Origin: Eleusine coracana subsp. coracana
Taxonomy: Eukaryota; Streptophyta; Magnoliopsida; Poales; Poaceae
Assembly: GCA_032690845.1 (NCBI GenBank)
Contig: CM064417.1
Coordinates: forward strand, 34,850,432 to 34,914,431
DNA: 64,000 bases
Direction: 5' to 3'
The position numbers and the translations under genes were made by a program. How positions within the stretch are numbered: the stretch's first letter is position 1; every line of letters begins with the position of its first letter. Below are positions 22,434 through 34,975 of the stretch, in pieces. The notes beneath the pieces were generated by a model. It did not search any database. It was not told the origin of the DNA and worked only from the letters and a program-made list of their open reading frames with translations.

Positions 22434-23395
22434 GACTTAGAAAAATTCTTGCAAAGCCTGATATTTGAACTACTTGAACGCAAGAACCATTTTGTATCAG
22501 TTTAATGATGAAACGTCCAAATTTAGTCCCACAACTATTCCTTCAATTTAATTTTCATCCTTTTTTTCTATCAATTTCGTCTCCTCATTCCCAAAACCAT
22601 TATTAAACATCAATCCCCTGTCAATCGGATCACACTTTCGCTTGTCTTTCACAGATTTTGGTTTAAAATTCCAAAAAAACAGCATGTGAAAGCTCAAGAA
22701 TACAAAATAATCAATTAAACGTTGAGATGTCAGCCCATCAATGCAAGTCACGCAGACATTAGCATTGACGAGTGATGCGATTAGTGAGTGAACTACGACT
22801 TTCATGTTGGATAGGCCACATTAAATCCTCATTAGGCATATATCAGATGCGCAAAACAAAACAACTATGAAATGAGAGCAGTGATTTGTCTTGAACAATT
22901 TCGAGAGATTAGGAACCAAAGATATATAATGGTATAAGAGATGATGCATGAAGAGTTGAGAGGCCAAAGTTGAACTTTATCTTTGTAATAACCTTTTCTT
23001 TTTCTTTTTGTTTTTGCCTTGAGTAACTTTAGTGCTATCAATTATTGTTAGATACTTAAACCTTGATTAGCATAGATTCAAGTATATGTTAACATGGAAA
23101 AATAAAGCAAAGATGCATCACAATTTAGAGAGACATATACTTTTACATTTTTTTTGGATAACATATACTTTTTTTTTTTGACATGATAACATATACTTTT
23201 ACATTTGGAAGAAGGGTAAATGTGCTTGCAGATTGGATCCTCGTATCTCTTGATGAACGGTTGTGATTAGATCCACATAAGAGGAGAAAACGGTAAGAAA
23301 AAAAAGGTGGAAGGCTCGACGCCTGCACGCAGTCTTGCTAGCGCCGCCCCCGCCGCCCCTGTCCCCGTCCGCGATCTTCTCCCGTTCCCGTTGCG
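22434..23395. other. Upstream region of the small membrane-protein gene
   Basis: AT-rich up to about 23280, then GC-rich from about 23310 (gccgcccccgccgcccctg). The latter is typical of a grass 5' UTR. No TATA box can be assigned with confidence. Confidence 0.4.
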
Positions 23396-25344
23396 ATGGC
23401 CGCCTCTGGCAAGCCCGACCCCGCGACGCCTCAACCACCGTCGGCGGCGAAGGTAGTCTTCATGCGCCGCATCTTTCCCTTCCTTCTCGCGACCAACGTC
23501 TTCATCGGAGGTGAGATAGCAAAGCCCACATGGCCACATCTACCGATCTCGCATTGCTACAGTTTATTTGATTCCAGTTGGCGCTAGTCTCCTGAGATTT
23601 AGGTTTTTAATGTTTAGGGTTCGTGCATCCCCATCGAAGTATGGATTTTGCGCGAGAAATACTGCGTATGGGTCGACTTGCTTCTAATATTAAGTTAATG
23701 CCACAAGTAATTAGAAGCAATTTTGTGCTTGACGTAGTTTTACCCATGCCAAATTGTTGTGCTGTGCAATTAGGTCACCTGAGTTTGGTCCTGCTTTTTC
23801 AGGGAAATATGACATTACACTTGTACAATTACTGGCATGACCCAGTTGTTTCTTAGCTTGATACGTCCACACTTGCCGAATGCGAGTTACTTCTGGTCAA
23901 GGAGAAACGAAACAAGAAACATATGTTGTATATGAAATTACTTAATGTTAAGTAGGGATAGAAGCTTTTGTACAATTAAACTCATGAAACTTGGTAGTGG
24001 TGGTAGTGAAATCAACTAAGCACAAATGTTCCTACAGCAGGTGGTGTCTGCTCTACTGTTTTAGAAAATTAATGAGAGATATCTTATGAAATCCACTTAT
24101 TGCACAGAGGAAATCTCCATAGAATCTCAACCATTCTTCTCTGTAATGTTAGGTTCAGTATATAGATACGATACCAAAAAAAATGTTTAGTGATATTTCC
24201 AAGTATAAGCCTGTGTGAAACTTACACTTTCCTAGTGAGTTCAGATTATAATGTCCCAGATCCCTGAAAAATGGGTTGTGTTTGGAAGCCTGTAGTCTGT
24301 TATGCGCTGGGCTGGCAACCACTAATAAGTTGGATTTGCTTGCTGCGAAGTAAGATGAATGGATGGATATGTAGAGATATAGGTCACGTGAATCATGGTG
24401 TGGTGTTTATTTGATGGATTGCTTCTCTATAGAACCAAGAAAACTGTACTGGAACACATTCATGATTTAGCAAAAGTTCATGATCACAGAGTAGAAAACT
24501 GTTGCCATTGACTAGGGAGTTTAAGCTTGATGGGCATGTTTGGATGCTGCCCTCCCAGGCACGCTGCCCGTCAGGCAGCGATCGTGGCCTCAGGCGTCCG
24601 AAATCGGACGCCTGAGCACGACGCCTGACTCAGGCGCGATTCTCATGGGAGCATCCAAACTAGCCCGATATGCGGTGGATACTAATGCTATATGGTTGCC
24701 TTATTTATGTCATCCCACTTAGTCTTGTTACCATTTTCTCTACTTGCATCATGCCTCCCACAAAATCCAGGATCTTTGATGATTAAAAAAATTAAATTAG
24801 TTAACAAAGTATCTGGTACCTATGCTGGTACGCCTGTCTACTGGACTGTGATTAGAGTTACTTATGAGAGAGAACACATATGCACTGTACTGTCTACTGT
24901 TCACTATTCCATTTTTGTCTTAAAGGCACTGAAAACTATCCAAGCAATGAAATTCACTTGTCCCGCAATCCTGTTTTCATCTTATATTGGTTCACGTGAT
25001 GCAGTAAGTTTACACCCTTGCTGCATGCAGTTTATGTGTTTGCAAAGACCTACAAAAGGGACCAGGACAAGAAAAATGCTCAGGCTGCTGCCGCCGCCGC
25101 CGCTGCTGCAAAGTTTTCATCCCCAACAACTGAAACGGCCAAGTTTGCCGATCCCGTTCCTGCACCTGCACCCAAGAAGGTTCTCCCACCAGTATCCGTA
25201 GAGGAGCAGAGGCAGCTCTACAAATGGATGCTGGAAGAGAAGCGGAAGATCAAGCCACGTGACGCTATCGAGAAGAAGAAGATCAATGAGGAGAAAGCTC
25301 TTCTGAAGGAGTTCATTCGGGCCGAGACTCTCCCGAGGTTGTGA
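23396..25344 (+). CDS. Small single-pass membrane protein, two exons, plant-specific type
   Basis: Exon 1 is 23396-23510 and exon 2 is 25031-25344, with a 1520-bp GT-AG intron (G|GTGAGA donor, GCATGCAG acceptor) splitting a Val codon. The product is 142 aa. Residues 1-19 are polar and Pro-rich. Residues 20-43 form a hydrophobic stretch (MRRIFPFLLATNVFIG and GVYVF) that is probably one membrane anchor with basic residues before it. An Ala run (nine Ala) and a Pro/Ala linker follow, and residues 90-142 are charged and helical (WMLEEKRKIKPRDAIEKKK), probably a coiled coil. The ATG sits in a GC-rich context (ttgcgATGG). The plan resembles small uncharacterised plant proteins, and no enzymatic motif is visible. 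It ends 664 bp before the next gene. The frame is intact with good splice sites, so it looks functional. Confidence 0.8.
24532..24666. mobile_element. MITE in the intron of the small membrane-protein gene
   Basis: Starts GGGCATGTTTGGATGC and ends GCATCCAAACTAGCCC, a near-perfect 16-bp inverted repeat, flanked by GAT on both sides. The 135-bp interior has an inner hairpin (caggcgtccg and cggacgcctg). It does not disturb the splice sites. Confidence 0.65.
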
Positions 25345-26008
25345 TTGCACCAGTTATCTTGCTGGACTGACTGTTTTTTCGGCCTGTTGTCCAATGAGGA
25401 TATGCTCTGAAACAACTCATTTTTAGCTGGCACAAGCAGTAAGTTTTTTGTAGTCTCAGATCTAATCAGCTGATTCTTACAGCGCTGAGTGATTCAGTCT
25501 CAAAGTGACTGTTCTCTATCTGATGGAAGATCACTATGATCGGGGGCACTACGTAGATGTCATGTAGTGTTTTCATCTGTTTGGTCTGCTCGTAGTGGAA
25601 CTATCAATTTTTGCTATGCAATTCTCAATGTGAATTCAGGTGTTACACCCTGGCACCTTTGTGAGCGGCTCAATTTATCAACAAATATGAAAACGCATCC
25701 GAAAAGCAAAGACGCTGTTGTTAGAATACAATGGCATTGAATCTGCTTCGCTACATCCTAATCCAAGGGCCCAAGCTAAAGGCACGGTTCTCTGCTGTGT
25801 GGCCTGCACCTGTACTGCTGTAGCCGCCACGAATCGGAATCGGATGCTGGTAGAACCCGTCGCCGCTGGTCGGCCGCCCCGGATCCCCTCTCCCACTCTC
25901 CCGCCCGCCAAATCAAGACTCCTTCACTCTCACTGCTGTCCGGCGCTGTGGGGTTCTCAGATCCGATCCCGACCGGCGCACCAGGTCAGCACCGGTCGGC
26001 AGCTTGTG

Positions 26009-28467
26009 ATGGCGGAGCCGCTCGCCTCATCCCAAGACGCCCCCAATCATCGTGAGCACACCTCTATTTCTGCCGAAATGTTTTAGCAACCAATCACACC
26101 TCTGCCATTAACAAGTTATCGGAGCAGGGGTGTTTTTTGGGAACCTCGGTTGCAACTCTATTTTGCTTTAGAGGTGAGGTATTGCTTATCCTTCCCCAAA
26201 ACTGCTGAATACAATACCTTGGGTATTGGTGTTTGTACAGCTGCTTCGGAGCAAAGAGTAGTGGTAGCGAACAGGCATGGGGAGAATCTTGTGGGGGTGC
26301 TGCACCACACCGGTTCCAACAAGGTCGTTGTCCTGTGCCACGGCTTTACAGCTACCAAGGTACATGAATACGTCTTTACAGTTAACTGCGTCTTGTTTTT
26401 GGTCGCGATTTTGTAGAGGAGAATCAAACTGTTCTTGTATGAACATGTATTTATTACCGATGTAATAAAACCAAGTGCTCCGTTTCAGGACGACAGCATC
26501 ATTCTTGATCTCACGGCTGCACTGACCAAGAAAGGGATTAGTGTGTTCCGCTTTGATTTCAGTGGAAATGGGCAAGTTACAAGTGCACTCTTCGTCTCTC
26601 AGTTGCTTTCAGATTTTCATTGATTTCAGTGGAAATGGATTGAATCTGACGTGCTGAACTAAATGCCTGAGCATCCTAACTGTTAGCTATCACCTTATAA
26701 CCTGAGTTTGAGATTTGCTTGCCTCTTAAATCTGTGTTATTGTTTTCAGAGAAATAAACATACTCAACACCTGAAGAAAAGTTGTTTCTGTTTGAATTTC
26801 CTGTGTTGTATTCAAATTGTTTGAATTAGTTGTTCTTGTTGCTTTGATTTTGTATGCTGTTTTAAATATGGATAATCATGAATGCGTGGTTGATAGGCTT
26901 CTGTTTGGTTGTATGCTTTCTTCAGATAAAGCGAATAATTATGAGTGCATGGTTGAATAGTCATGAATGCATGGTTCATATTTTTTATTTAAATATGAAT
27001 AAATATAAACATATGGTGTGTTTGCTGGTATGCTTTTTCAGAGAAAGCGAAGGTGATTTTCAGTATGGCAACTACAGGAAGGAAGCTGATGACTTGCATT
27101 CTGTTGTCTCTTATCTTTCCCAAGAGAAATATGATGTTACAACAGTTGTTGGTCACAGCAAAGGTTTGTTATCTTAACTTTGTCATTTGGTTTGGTTGAT
27201 ATAATAACATAAATCATTATTTGTAATATTACATTTGTGTCATTGCTAGGCCAAATGCCCAAAATATTGTGTTCAATTCTTGAAAATAACTTGCATATAC
27301 AATTCTACATAGTGGTCAAATATGGAAAAAAGGTAAATGAGATCAACTGATACTCAATTAGGATATCTCTAGCTAATTTTCATATAAATAGATCCTCTAT
27401 TTATTGGAGCTGGGACTTACTTTAATAAGGACTTTGGTTGTCCTTGACAAGCAAGAAATAATTGGCAAATTGCATACTCTTCTTAGTCTCATCTCTTATG
27501 TAGTGCTGTGGTGTATAGCCTCTTGGGCATCCTTTTTGAAGTATCTTCCTTGGTCTGGGAAGTTTTGAAAGTCATGGAATCTCTACTTCTATACCTTCAG
27601 GTGGAGATGTGGTGGTTCTGTATGCCTCCATCTACGGTGATGTCCCCATGGTTATTAATCTTTCTGGTCGATTTGATTTGAAGAAAGGTGTTGAAGAGCG
27701 CCTAGGCAAAGAATTTATGGATATAATAAACAAAGAAGGCTATATTGACGTAACTAACAAATCAGGTAAAGAAACATATCACACGTTTAGTTCAATGCTG
27801 TTGCTAAACATACATGCTATATTTAGTGTGTTTCTCTTTCATGCGCATCTATTATGTTGCAACGTAGGAAAATTTTGGTACAGAGTAACCAAAGAGAGCC
27901 TGATGGAACGATTGAATACTGATATGCATGCAGCCAGCCTCTCCATCAGCAAAGAATGCAGGTTAAAAACTAATTTAGGCATAATTTTTCCTACATATTA
28001 ATTAGTATCAATTGAAGCAACCAATCATAGTGTCACAATTTATTTTTTTCTAATGCTGTTTGTGATGTGCATTTTTAGAATCAAAATAGTGTAGATCTTA
28101 CATTCTAGGTTAGATTCACCGTTGGTCAAGAATAAAATCTTCCATCATGGAAACTAATATTAAGATTCTTTGTTCAGGTTCTTTACAATTCATGGTTCAG
28201 CTGATGAGGTCATACCTGTAGAAGATGCATATGAATTTGCAAAACTTATACCAAACCACAAGCTGCGTGTCATTGAGGGAGCAAATCACTGCTACACTGC
28301 TCATCGTAAAGAAGTTTCAGACACCGTTGTGGATTGCATCACATTGAACGAGGTAAAACAAAATTATGAATTCACAATTCACTTTTTGTTCATCCTTTTC
28401 AATTTGTTTGAACAATTATTCCATATGTGGAACGGTCTTTATGCAGGCAGGGGACACCCCGCCCTAG
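26009..28467 (+). CDS. Alpha/beta hydrolase (serine aminopeptidase S33/esterase-like), eight exons
   Basis: Exons: 26009-26051, 26241-26359, 26489-26571, 27042-27163, 27601-27765, 27868-27961, 28178-28352 and 28447-28467; 822 nt, 273 aa, frame intact. The fold is recognised by VVVLCHGFTATK (oxyanion side, about residues 44-54), FRFDFSGNG (about 74-82), and the nucleophile elbow GHSKG with Ser121. The acid is in GSADEVIPVEDA (Asp218) and the base in GANHCYTAH (His246). This is the complete catalytic triad of a soluble ester or amide hydrolase. The substrate is unknown. Intron 3 has a GC donor (G|GCAAGT); the paralogue at 44424 has GT there. The last exon is only 21 nt (AGDTPP then stop), and its acceptor is the least certain. 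A poly(A) signal follows at 28547. The 5' end lies in a GC-rich leader. Confidence 0.85.
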
Positions 28468-28546
28468 AGCGACGACACCCCTGCTGCCGTATATGGCTTC
28501 CTTCTCCACCACCCTTGCACCTTGCCACACAGCCTTCAGTCACCTT

Positions 28547-28552
28547 AATAAA
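28547..28552 (+). terminator. Poly(A) signal of the hydrolase gene
   Basis: AATAAA, 80 bp after the stop codon and followed by more A. Confidence 0.5.
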
Positions 28553-29354
28553 AGCTTAACAAAAATGTATGGCTGGTTTTGCTATTTTTTGTCATGGTCA
28601 AGTATAGACTGGAACATTTTTTGCTTGTCCGCTGTACGGAACTAATGGGAATTTTCATATATGACTATCTTCTTTGATGCTGTATCACTTTGTCCACTAT
28701 GATTTCTTTAGTTTGTAGCAGATCTTACATCTCAGGGTAAAGGTTGGCAAAAGATTGTTCAATAACCAACGCATCCTACCAGAAACGAATGCTGGATCCC
28801 TGTCCCAATATATAGCACCATGTACAATGAGGTATGGACGATCTAGCTAACATTACAATTCCTTTTGTGGTGCTGTTAGCTCTGGCTAAACAAAAATATC
28901 GGTACTGTCTTCTACTGTTCTAAGCTCTACAAGAATTCGTAAGCAGTCCTATGTGTTGCATTATACTCTTTTAAGTTTTACCGTTTCTGTTTTAGTTCTG
29001 TTATAGTAGTGGTTATTATAGTTAGGTGACAAGCTCATATACTGTAAATTTGTTGCCGTGGTAACAACATCTTATGTTTCCAGTTTGGTCAATCCTTTGG
29101 ATTTCCAGATACATAATAGCTACCATGACATTCATTTCAGGTAGGAATATAGCTTTCCACCAAATAGTGCAATATCCCCTGATCAGGTCTAGAAAGGTGC
29201 CAAGTATAACTTTGAGAGCTACAAAAATGGCACCACCTCATGTTCTAAAAATTGGTATATCATAAGTGAAAAACTGAAATTATAATATTGGTATCGCTTG
29301 ACCCTTTAAAATCAAATTGCTACATTTATCCTATCTTGATTACGTTGCAAACTG
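28553..29354. other. Intergenic, nothing recognised
   Basis: AT-rich text between the hydrolase 3' end and the end of the oppositely oriented F-box pseudogene. No ORF or repeat supported. Confidence 0.5.
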
Positions 29355-31931
29355 TTAACAGATTGATTTCGTACATGGATCTTTAGGCTCATCAAGATAG
29401 TGCATGCCAGGGATCTCGACGGCGCGAGGTTGGCGCCTGTACGGGAAAGTATCGGCTGGGGCAAACGTGACCCCGTGCATCAGGTGGCACCGAAAGCTTA
29501 GCGTGCGGTCACTCATGGAGTATGCGGCCAGGCGTTCCAGCTGCGGTGCCTGGAAGAAGACGACGTCCTCGTCGGCCCGGGCCGAAGCCGAGCAGCGTGA
29601 ACACGCTGCACCAGGTGGTCTTGGGCCTGACAGCACTCCATCCAAGCTTGGATCCGCTTCTGAAGAAGGCGGCTTCGGAGCTCCGGTGCAGCACGTCCCT
29701 CACCGCTGCCGAGTGCACCTGTGTCCATGTCGTGGACGGGATGTTATTACGGTGGTCGTCGCTGTCCCACACCACGAAATGCATCCCGTCGAAGTGCGCG
29801 TACCGGAGCCCACCGCCGCGGTGCTCCCTGACGCACCGGTTGAGCCCTGAGTCGTCGTCGCGGGGGTATGGCACCTCGATGCAATGGACGGAGTGATGAT
29901 AGACCACACTGCTGTAGGAGTAGGCGACGGCCAAATCTGGCCACGGATAGAGCCCGAGGAAGTACGCCGCCGTGCCGTCCTGCCCGAGCGACGGCGGCGT
30001 GAAGTGGTGGTAGCGGCGCAAGATGGCCGGGTAAGGGAGGCGCAGCGGCGTCCACTCGCCGGAGCTGGAGGAGAACACCTCGATGTCGAAGCTGCCTCCT
30101 GCAGGCACGCCCGAGAATAAGCTGTGCTTGTGCTTTGTCGAAGAGACCACCTGGAACTGCTTGATCGCGGTGGCACTACTGCCGTCTTCGTCTGCAGCCG
30201 CCGCTTTCGAGAGCAGACCACACTGCTCGTTGGCTGGCCGGCGTGGCAGCTCCGGGAAACGCGCATACCGGCGAGCAACCAGGTCGTTGTCATAGACGTA
30301 GTAATCACTACAACAAAACAATACTGGGTAAAAGCGGACTGTAGTGGCGGACATAGCACAACGTCGCTACACAAACGCGGCTAAAAAGATGGGACAATAG
30401 CGGCGGGTAAAAGTTAACCGCCGTAGAAGATCTACGAGTAAAATGAGAAAACAAAAAAAAATGCCCTAGCCCACGCTGCAGGCCCATAGCCCATGTCGCC
30501 GACCACCGACGCTCGACGCCAGGAGGCCTCTCTCGGTCGGATCCGCCCTGCACGTGGCTCGTCCTCGACCCGCGTAGGTCCGCCGCGCACCGCCCTTCGT
30601 CGAGAGGAGGGCGCGCCGCCGGGAGAGTAGGGGGGCCGCCAAATCCGGCGCACGTCGTCGGGAGAGGAGGGGGGGCGCTGGATCCACCGCGCGCCGTTGG
30701 GAGAGGAGGGGCGGGGGGCGCCGGATCCGCCGCACGCTGTCGGGAGAGGAGGGGGCTGTCGGATCCGCCGCGTGCCATCAGGAGAGGAGGGGCCGCCGAA
30801 TCCGTTGCGCGCCATCGGGAGAGGGGGGGGGGGGCGCCGGATCCGACGCGTGCCGTCGGGAGAGGAGGGGCACCGTCGGATCCGCCGCGCACCGTCAGGA
30901 GAGGAGGGGCACCGCCGGATCCACCGTCGGGAGGAGGGCGCGTCGCAGGATCCGACGCGCGTCGCTAGGTGAGGAGGACACCACACGCTGTCGTAGGAGG
31001 GCCCGCGCGTCGAAAGATGAGGCCCGCGCATCAAAGGAAGGCCAGCCTGCGGGGAGAGCGAGTGGAGGTGAGAGAGAGAACAGAGAGTGAGAAATGAGGT
31101 TTAGGGTTTCCTCCCCAGTGATTTTTTTCTTTATGCCCCCTATTAACAGGCTCGTCCGTCTGTCCGATCTGGACGGACGGCTCAGATCAACACGGGCAGA
31201 ATGAAAGGGAGGCCAACACGCATGGAAGGTTGGGCCAGTTTGGTAGCCTGCTCGTCCGCCCTTGGGCTTCAAAGCCGAACGGCTCAGATCAATAATGCTG
31301 ATTGGTGGAGAGTTAAAACAGTATATCGCTGATGTGGTGAATAATATTTTTAGTAACGGTTGACAAAGTCAACCACCACTAAAAGTCAATTTTTAGCTCT
31401 GGTTGACCTTGTTAACCACCGCTAAAAATCATTTTCTCACTGTAGCAATGGATTTCTCTATACTCGCCGCTATCTCATTTTAGATGTCGCTGCTACAAAC
31501 TATTTTTGTGATAGTGAATGTACCGGGCCTCAACGGTACAACAGAAGGCCGGCCGATGAGTGAACGATGGCAACCTCCGTCGTAGCGCCGGTCCGCTGCA
31601 GGTAGGCCATCTCCCTTGCGTTGGGACTAGGCAGGAGGCTGGCGGGATTGATGGGGAACGCGGGTTCGGCTGATGAGGATGCCGTGGAAGTGGCGAGGAA
31701 GCAGGCATAGGAGTCCTTGTTTGACGTTTCGTCACCTGAGGGTTGGTGGTGGAGAAAGACGCTGCCGGGGAGGTACATGTACGGCGAGTGCAGCTGCCAA
31801 TGGCGGGCGGCAAACTCGGGGCCGAGGGCGAGGGCGTTGTAGCGGCGGGCGGCGGAGCGGATGCGGACGAGGTGCTTGAGCGGAAGGCGGAGGAGGATCT
31901 CCTCCACGAGGTTGTCGCAGAGAAGATCCAT
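29355..31931 (-). pseudogene. F-box gene, split by a CACTA derivative and otherwise broken
   Basis: Minus strand. The N-terminal part (31931-31517) starts MDLLCDNLVEEILLRLPLKH, an F-box helix that would bind SKP1 in an SCF ubiquitin ligase. The text GLLLYR is followed by an in-frame TGA (31532-31530). A 1.2 kb CACTA derivative (30306-31516) interrupts the gene. Excising it and one AAT copy restores the frame across the site (GPVH then YYVYDNDLV). The C-terminal part continues to a stop near 29509. A better family-like C-terminus (VVFFQAPQLERLAAYSM) lies in another frame ending at 29355, so a frameshift occurred near 29580. Three independent lesions make a pseudogene. It faces the hydrolase gene tail to tail. 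The head of a related F-box copy survives at 43310-43420. Confidence 0.8.
30306..31516. mobile_element. Non-autonomous CACTA element inside the F-box gene
   Basis: Left end CACTACAACAAAACAATAC; right end, read inward, CACTATCACAAAAATAG. The 3-bp duplication AAT is present at 30303-30305 and 31517-31519. Sub-terminal repeats of the tagcggcgg/ccgccgcta kind lie at both ends. The middle (30500-31010) is a GC-rich tandem of units containing ggatccg, gcgc and gggagagga. It has no transposase and depends on a related autonomous element. Confidence 0.85.
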
Positions 31932-32175
31932 GTGTTTTACGTGAAGCGGTTCCTTCCGGCGGGCAACGATGTCAATATCTGATTGCGAAAAACCGAAGGA
32001 AGACTATTAAGTGGAGTCGACTTATTATATTTCGTAAAACGTATTCGGGTTGTAACTGTTATGTTGGATTTTTTAGGACAAACTGTTCTGTTGGATGTAG
32101 GACGATCTGAATCAGTTGGGCTCCATCCAGATTCGAGAGCTACAATTTGAATGAGGCCCAATGAGACCTACTTAA

Positions 32176-32552
32176 TCCTGTGCCATAGCGTTGCCGCTTC
32201 CAAGGTACATATGAACGTTTCGTACTCTCAAAGAAACTTTTCCTTGTTCTCTTCAAAGACAAACATGGTTGCGTAAATAAGGTTATGCATGTTTACTACC
32301 GGAATCTCGATGTTCGCCGTGTACCTACGGCACACGACGAAGGCCGCTAAACACACGCGCGGCCCACAGCGAATCCTCGACGACGAAGAAACACGACACA
32401 CGATAAACATGTATTCGACGAACAATGTAGTATAACAGGGCACACCTTTTGGCAGCCTCATGGTGCTGATGACATATGCTTTTCTGAGAAAGCAAAAGTG
32501 AATTACAATACGACAACTACAGAACGGATGCCGATGACTTGCATCATATCTA
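32176..32552 (+). pseudogene. Fragment of the alpha/beta hydrolase gene (third copy)
   Basis: 32176-32204 matches the end of exon 2 with its donor (gccgcttccaag|gtacat). 32484-32552 matches exon 4 (gagaaagcaaaagtgaatta and gatgacttgcatc). The intron-like text between them resembles intron 2 of the copy at 44021-44920, with a foreign segment at about 32290-32440. Exons 3 and 5-7 are missing. It lies head to head with the F-box pseudogene, as the second hydrolase copy does with its F-box fragment. Confidence 0.7.
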
Positions 32553-32889
32553 AAGTGCAATTTTTAGCACTTCCTTTGAAACGGCGAGTAGAGTTGCTTC
32601 TGATCGTAGGGATCGTCGCTGCAGGATTGACTCGCTAAACTTCAACCACGTCTTCGTCGACCTCCTTGGTGGACGATGGACCAGTCCACCGACTCGTGCT
32701 GATGGGACTTCTGCCGGCGCCCGCGCAACGATCTATTTTGGGTCTCGGCGTCAACGTCGTCGCGTGTGTAGAGGCATCGTCGCGGCTAAGTATGTTCTCT
32801 CGGGGATGAGGAAGAGATTGAATAAAGAAAGAAGGAAAGATGGAAGAAACGCATGCCGTCAATATATACTTTATATACACGACTTGAAT
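32553..32889. other. Spacer, nothing recognised
   Basis: Moderately GC-rich text with small open frames and no recognisable motif. It ends in AAT, the target duplication of the next element. Confidence 0.5.
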
Positions 32890-34189
32890 CACTACTACAC
32901 AAAAATACTCATAAGCAACGCCCTATCAATAGTGATCGACATGAAATCATTGCTAAAAGATTATCAGCAGTGCTTTAAAAACTATGGGTCCCTACTAATA
33001 ATTGCTATCCAACTGAACCGTTGCTGACAATGGGCATCAACCGTGGTTCATTTAAATGAACTGCTGCCGATAATAAATTATCAGCAGTGGTTCACCGTCT
33101 GAACAACTACGGATAATGAGCCTATGCCATATAAACCCTCCTCTTCATTTCAATATCCGCACGAGCGCCATTTCTTCCGCCATTTGTGTCAGAGTTCTCC
33201 CTCCAAAGGCCGAGGGGCGCCATTTGTATCCGTTGCAGCGGTTGGAGTGTTAAAAAATTATAGGATACTACCATCTTGGGCTCTTAAAGGTTGGTTAGAT
33301 TATCTTATTTTTTGCTCAATTAAATTTTTATGTTTAATGGCTCTTAGAAGAGAGAGTAGGTAATGTATGCTTTCTAGTTTTGCATTTAGATTATGCTTGA
33401 ATTATGTGTGAGGTAGATTCAAACTTAAATAGAGTCATATAGTATTATAGAGACAACTAGATTTATTGCTAAATGATTTAAATAAAAAATAAATAATTAA
33501 AATACAATGCTAAGTTAATTTCAATTTTGTATCAACTCTATATAAATTGCTTGAAATAGCATGAAATAACATGATGGAAGGTTATGACCACGGTATTATA
33601 GAGACAACAATTTTATAAAATAGTTGAAATAGTATATTATTAGTCGTATATTGATGCAATGTTATGACCACATGATGTTAGGGTCTCTTATGACTTGCCC
33701 TCCTACTAGTATAAAGAGGCGGCAACAATGTTCACGTGGTGGATTCTCACACGGTGCTCGAGTCTCTGGAGTAGCTTGGCATTCAAACTGGAGCAACCAA
33801 GATGCAATGTAATTGTAAGAAAAAAAACTTAAATACAATATAAAGCATTAGTGCATTATCGTTTCATCTCTTCTTTTTGATGACAATAATAATTTGGTCA
33901 CATGGATCGAACATAGATATACACCAGAAGTCGTCTATGCCAATGGTTTTTTGATGCCAATGATTTCCTCCATGGTGATGGTGAGGTGTGGATTTGTTAG
34001 GATGAAATGCATCAACTATTGAAAGCTGATGTACTTGGAGCTCAACTTATATGTTTGTGGTCACTATAAGTCTCATGTTTATATGATTCATAATATATCA
34101 TTAATATAGAATTGTGTAATCATGTTTATATGATTCATAGTATATTATTGTGTTATACTTAACTTGTTTCATATGTCTTTCTACAATGC

Positions 34190-34975
34190 AAAAAAAAATA
34201 TTTAAGGATAATAATATTTTTGATAAGGCTTATCTTGACCCGATGTTTGTAAACGCTTCACTGGTGGACTCGAAACCTCAACACACAGAGGATTATGTAC
34301 TCAACTTTATTCTTACTTTTCAAAGGAAGAATTACAATAGTTTCAAGTATATATGTAACTATAAAAGTGCTCGTACCATGTTTGAGTAACTTTTTCTTAC
34401 CACTGGGTTTATGTAGGTTTCACTGAGTACTGTTTGGCATTAAATTAGATAGTAGTGAAGTCTTTATGATGGACTCGTTAGACAAGTCAAGAGAAGACTA
34501 GAAAAAACTTGAAGACATGCTACAACGGTAAACTACTTTGTCATATTTATATATCATATATTCTAGTTATTATTTGCAACTAAATAAGTGTAAATATGTG
34601 TAGGGAGTTCAAACGTCTTCGAGAGCATGGTGTTCGTGTACTTTCATATACAAAACAATTCAAATTCACAACATATCCTTGTAGTAAGCAAGAAAAGGGA
34701 ACTAATTTATGTGGCTTTTGTGTATGTGAATTAATGCTTCACTTCATTAATGATCATAAAAGAAATAAGGTAAGCTAATGCATATGTTGAAAAAATGTAG
34801 ATGAATTCTTTATTTATGTTGCATTGTAGTTCACACATACACGATAATAACTTAATTTCTTTTATTTATTTCTTGTAGACGATGAAGACCATGCCTCTCA
34901 TTTCACAAAAGATTCTAGTACTTCAGGAACAACTTCTAGGTTCCATAAATGAGCATGTTATTCCAGAGTAAGTAC
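34190..34975 (+). pseudogene. Remnant Ulp1-like C48 cysteine peptidase
   Basis: Segments in different frames recall the C48 fold carried by many grass CACTA elements. AYLDPMFVNASLVDS and YICNYKSA resemble the region before the catalytic His. MMDSLDKSREDWKKLEDML (34467 on, partly broken) resembles the DSLD Asp motif. Finally, KFTTYPCSKQEKGTNLCGF (from about 34663) matches the motif with the catalytic Cys in GTNLCG. An intron-like break (caggtaagc near 34770; tgtag at 34879) precedes TMKTMPLISQKILVLQ. Stops between segments make it non-functional as read. Confidence 0.55.

Noticed and set aside
26150..26416. Upstream in-frame extension of hydrolase exon 2 as an alternative start
   Set aside because: A good acceptor (tttgtacag) and an in-phase first exon with ATG at 26009 explain the gene better, and the paralogue shows the same exon 2 boundary.
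29404..30384. Plus-strand open frames over the F-box pseudogene
   Set aside because: Shadows of the GC-rich minus-strand coding text; the minus strand has F-box family motifs and these do not.
30432..31034. Pro/Ser/Arg-rich open frames of up to 200 aa
   Set aside because: They lie in a GC-rich tandem section of a non-autonomous CACTA element, with several frames open on both strands, so they are compositional.
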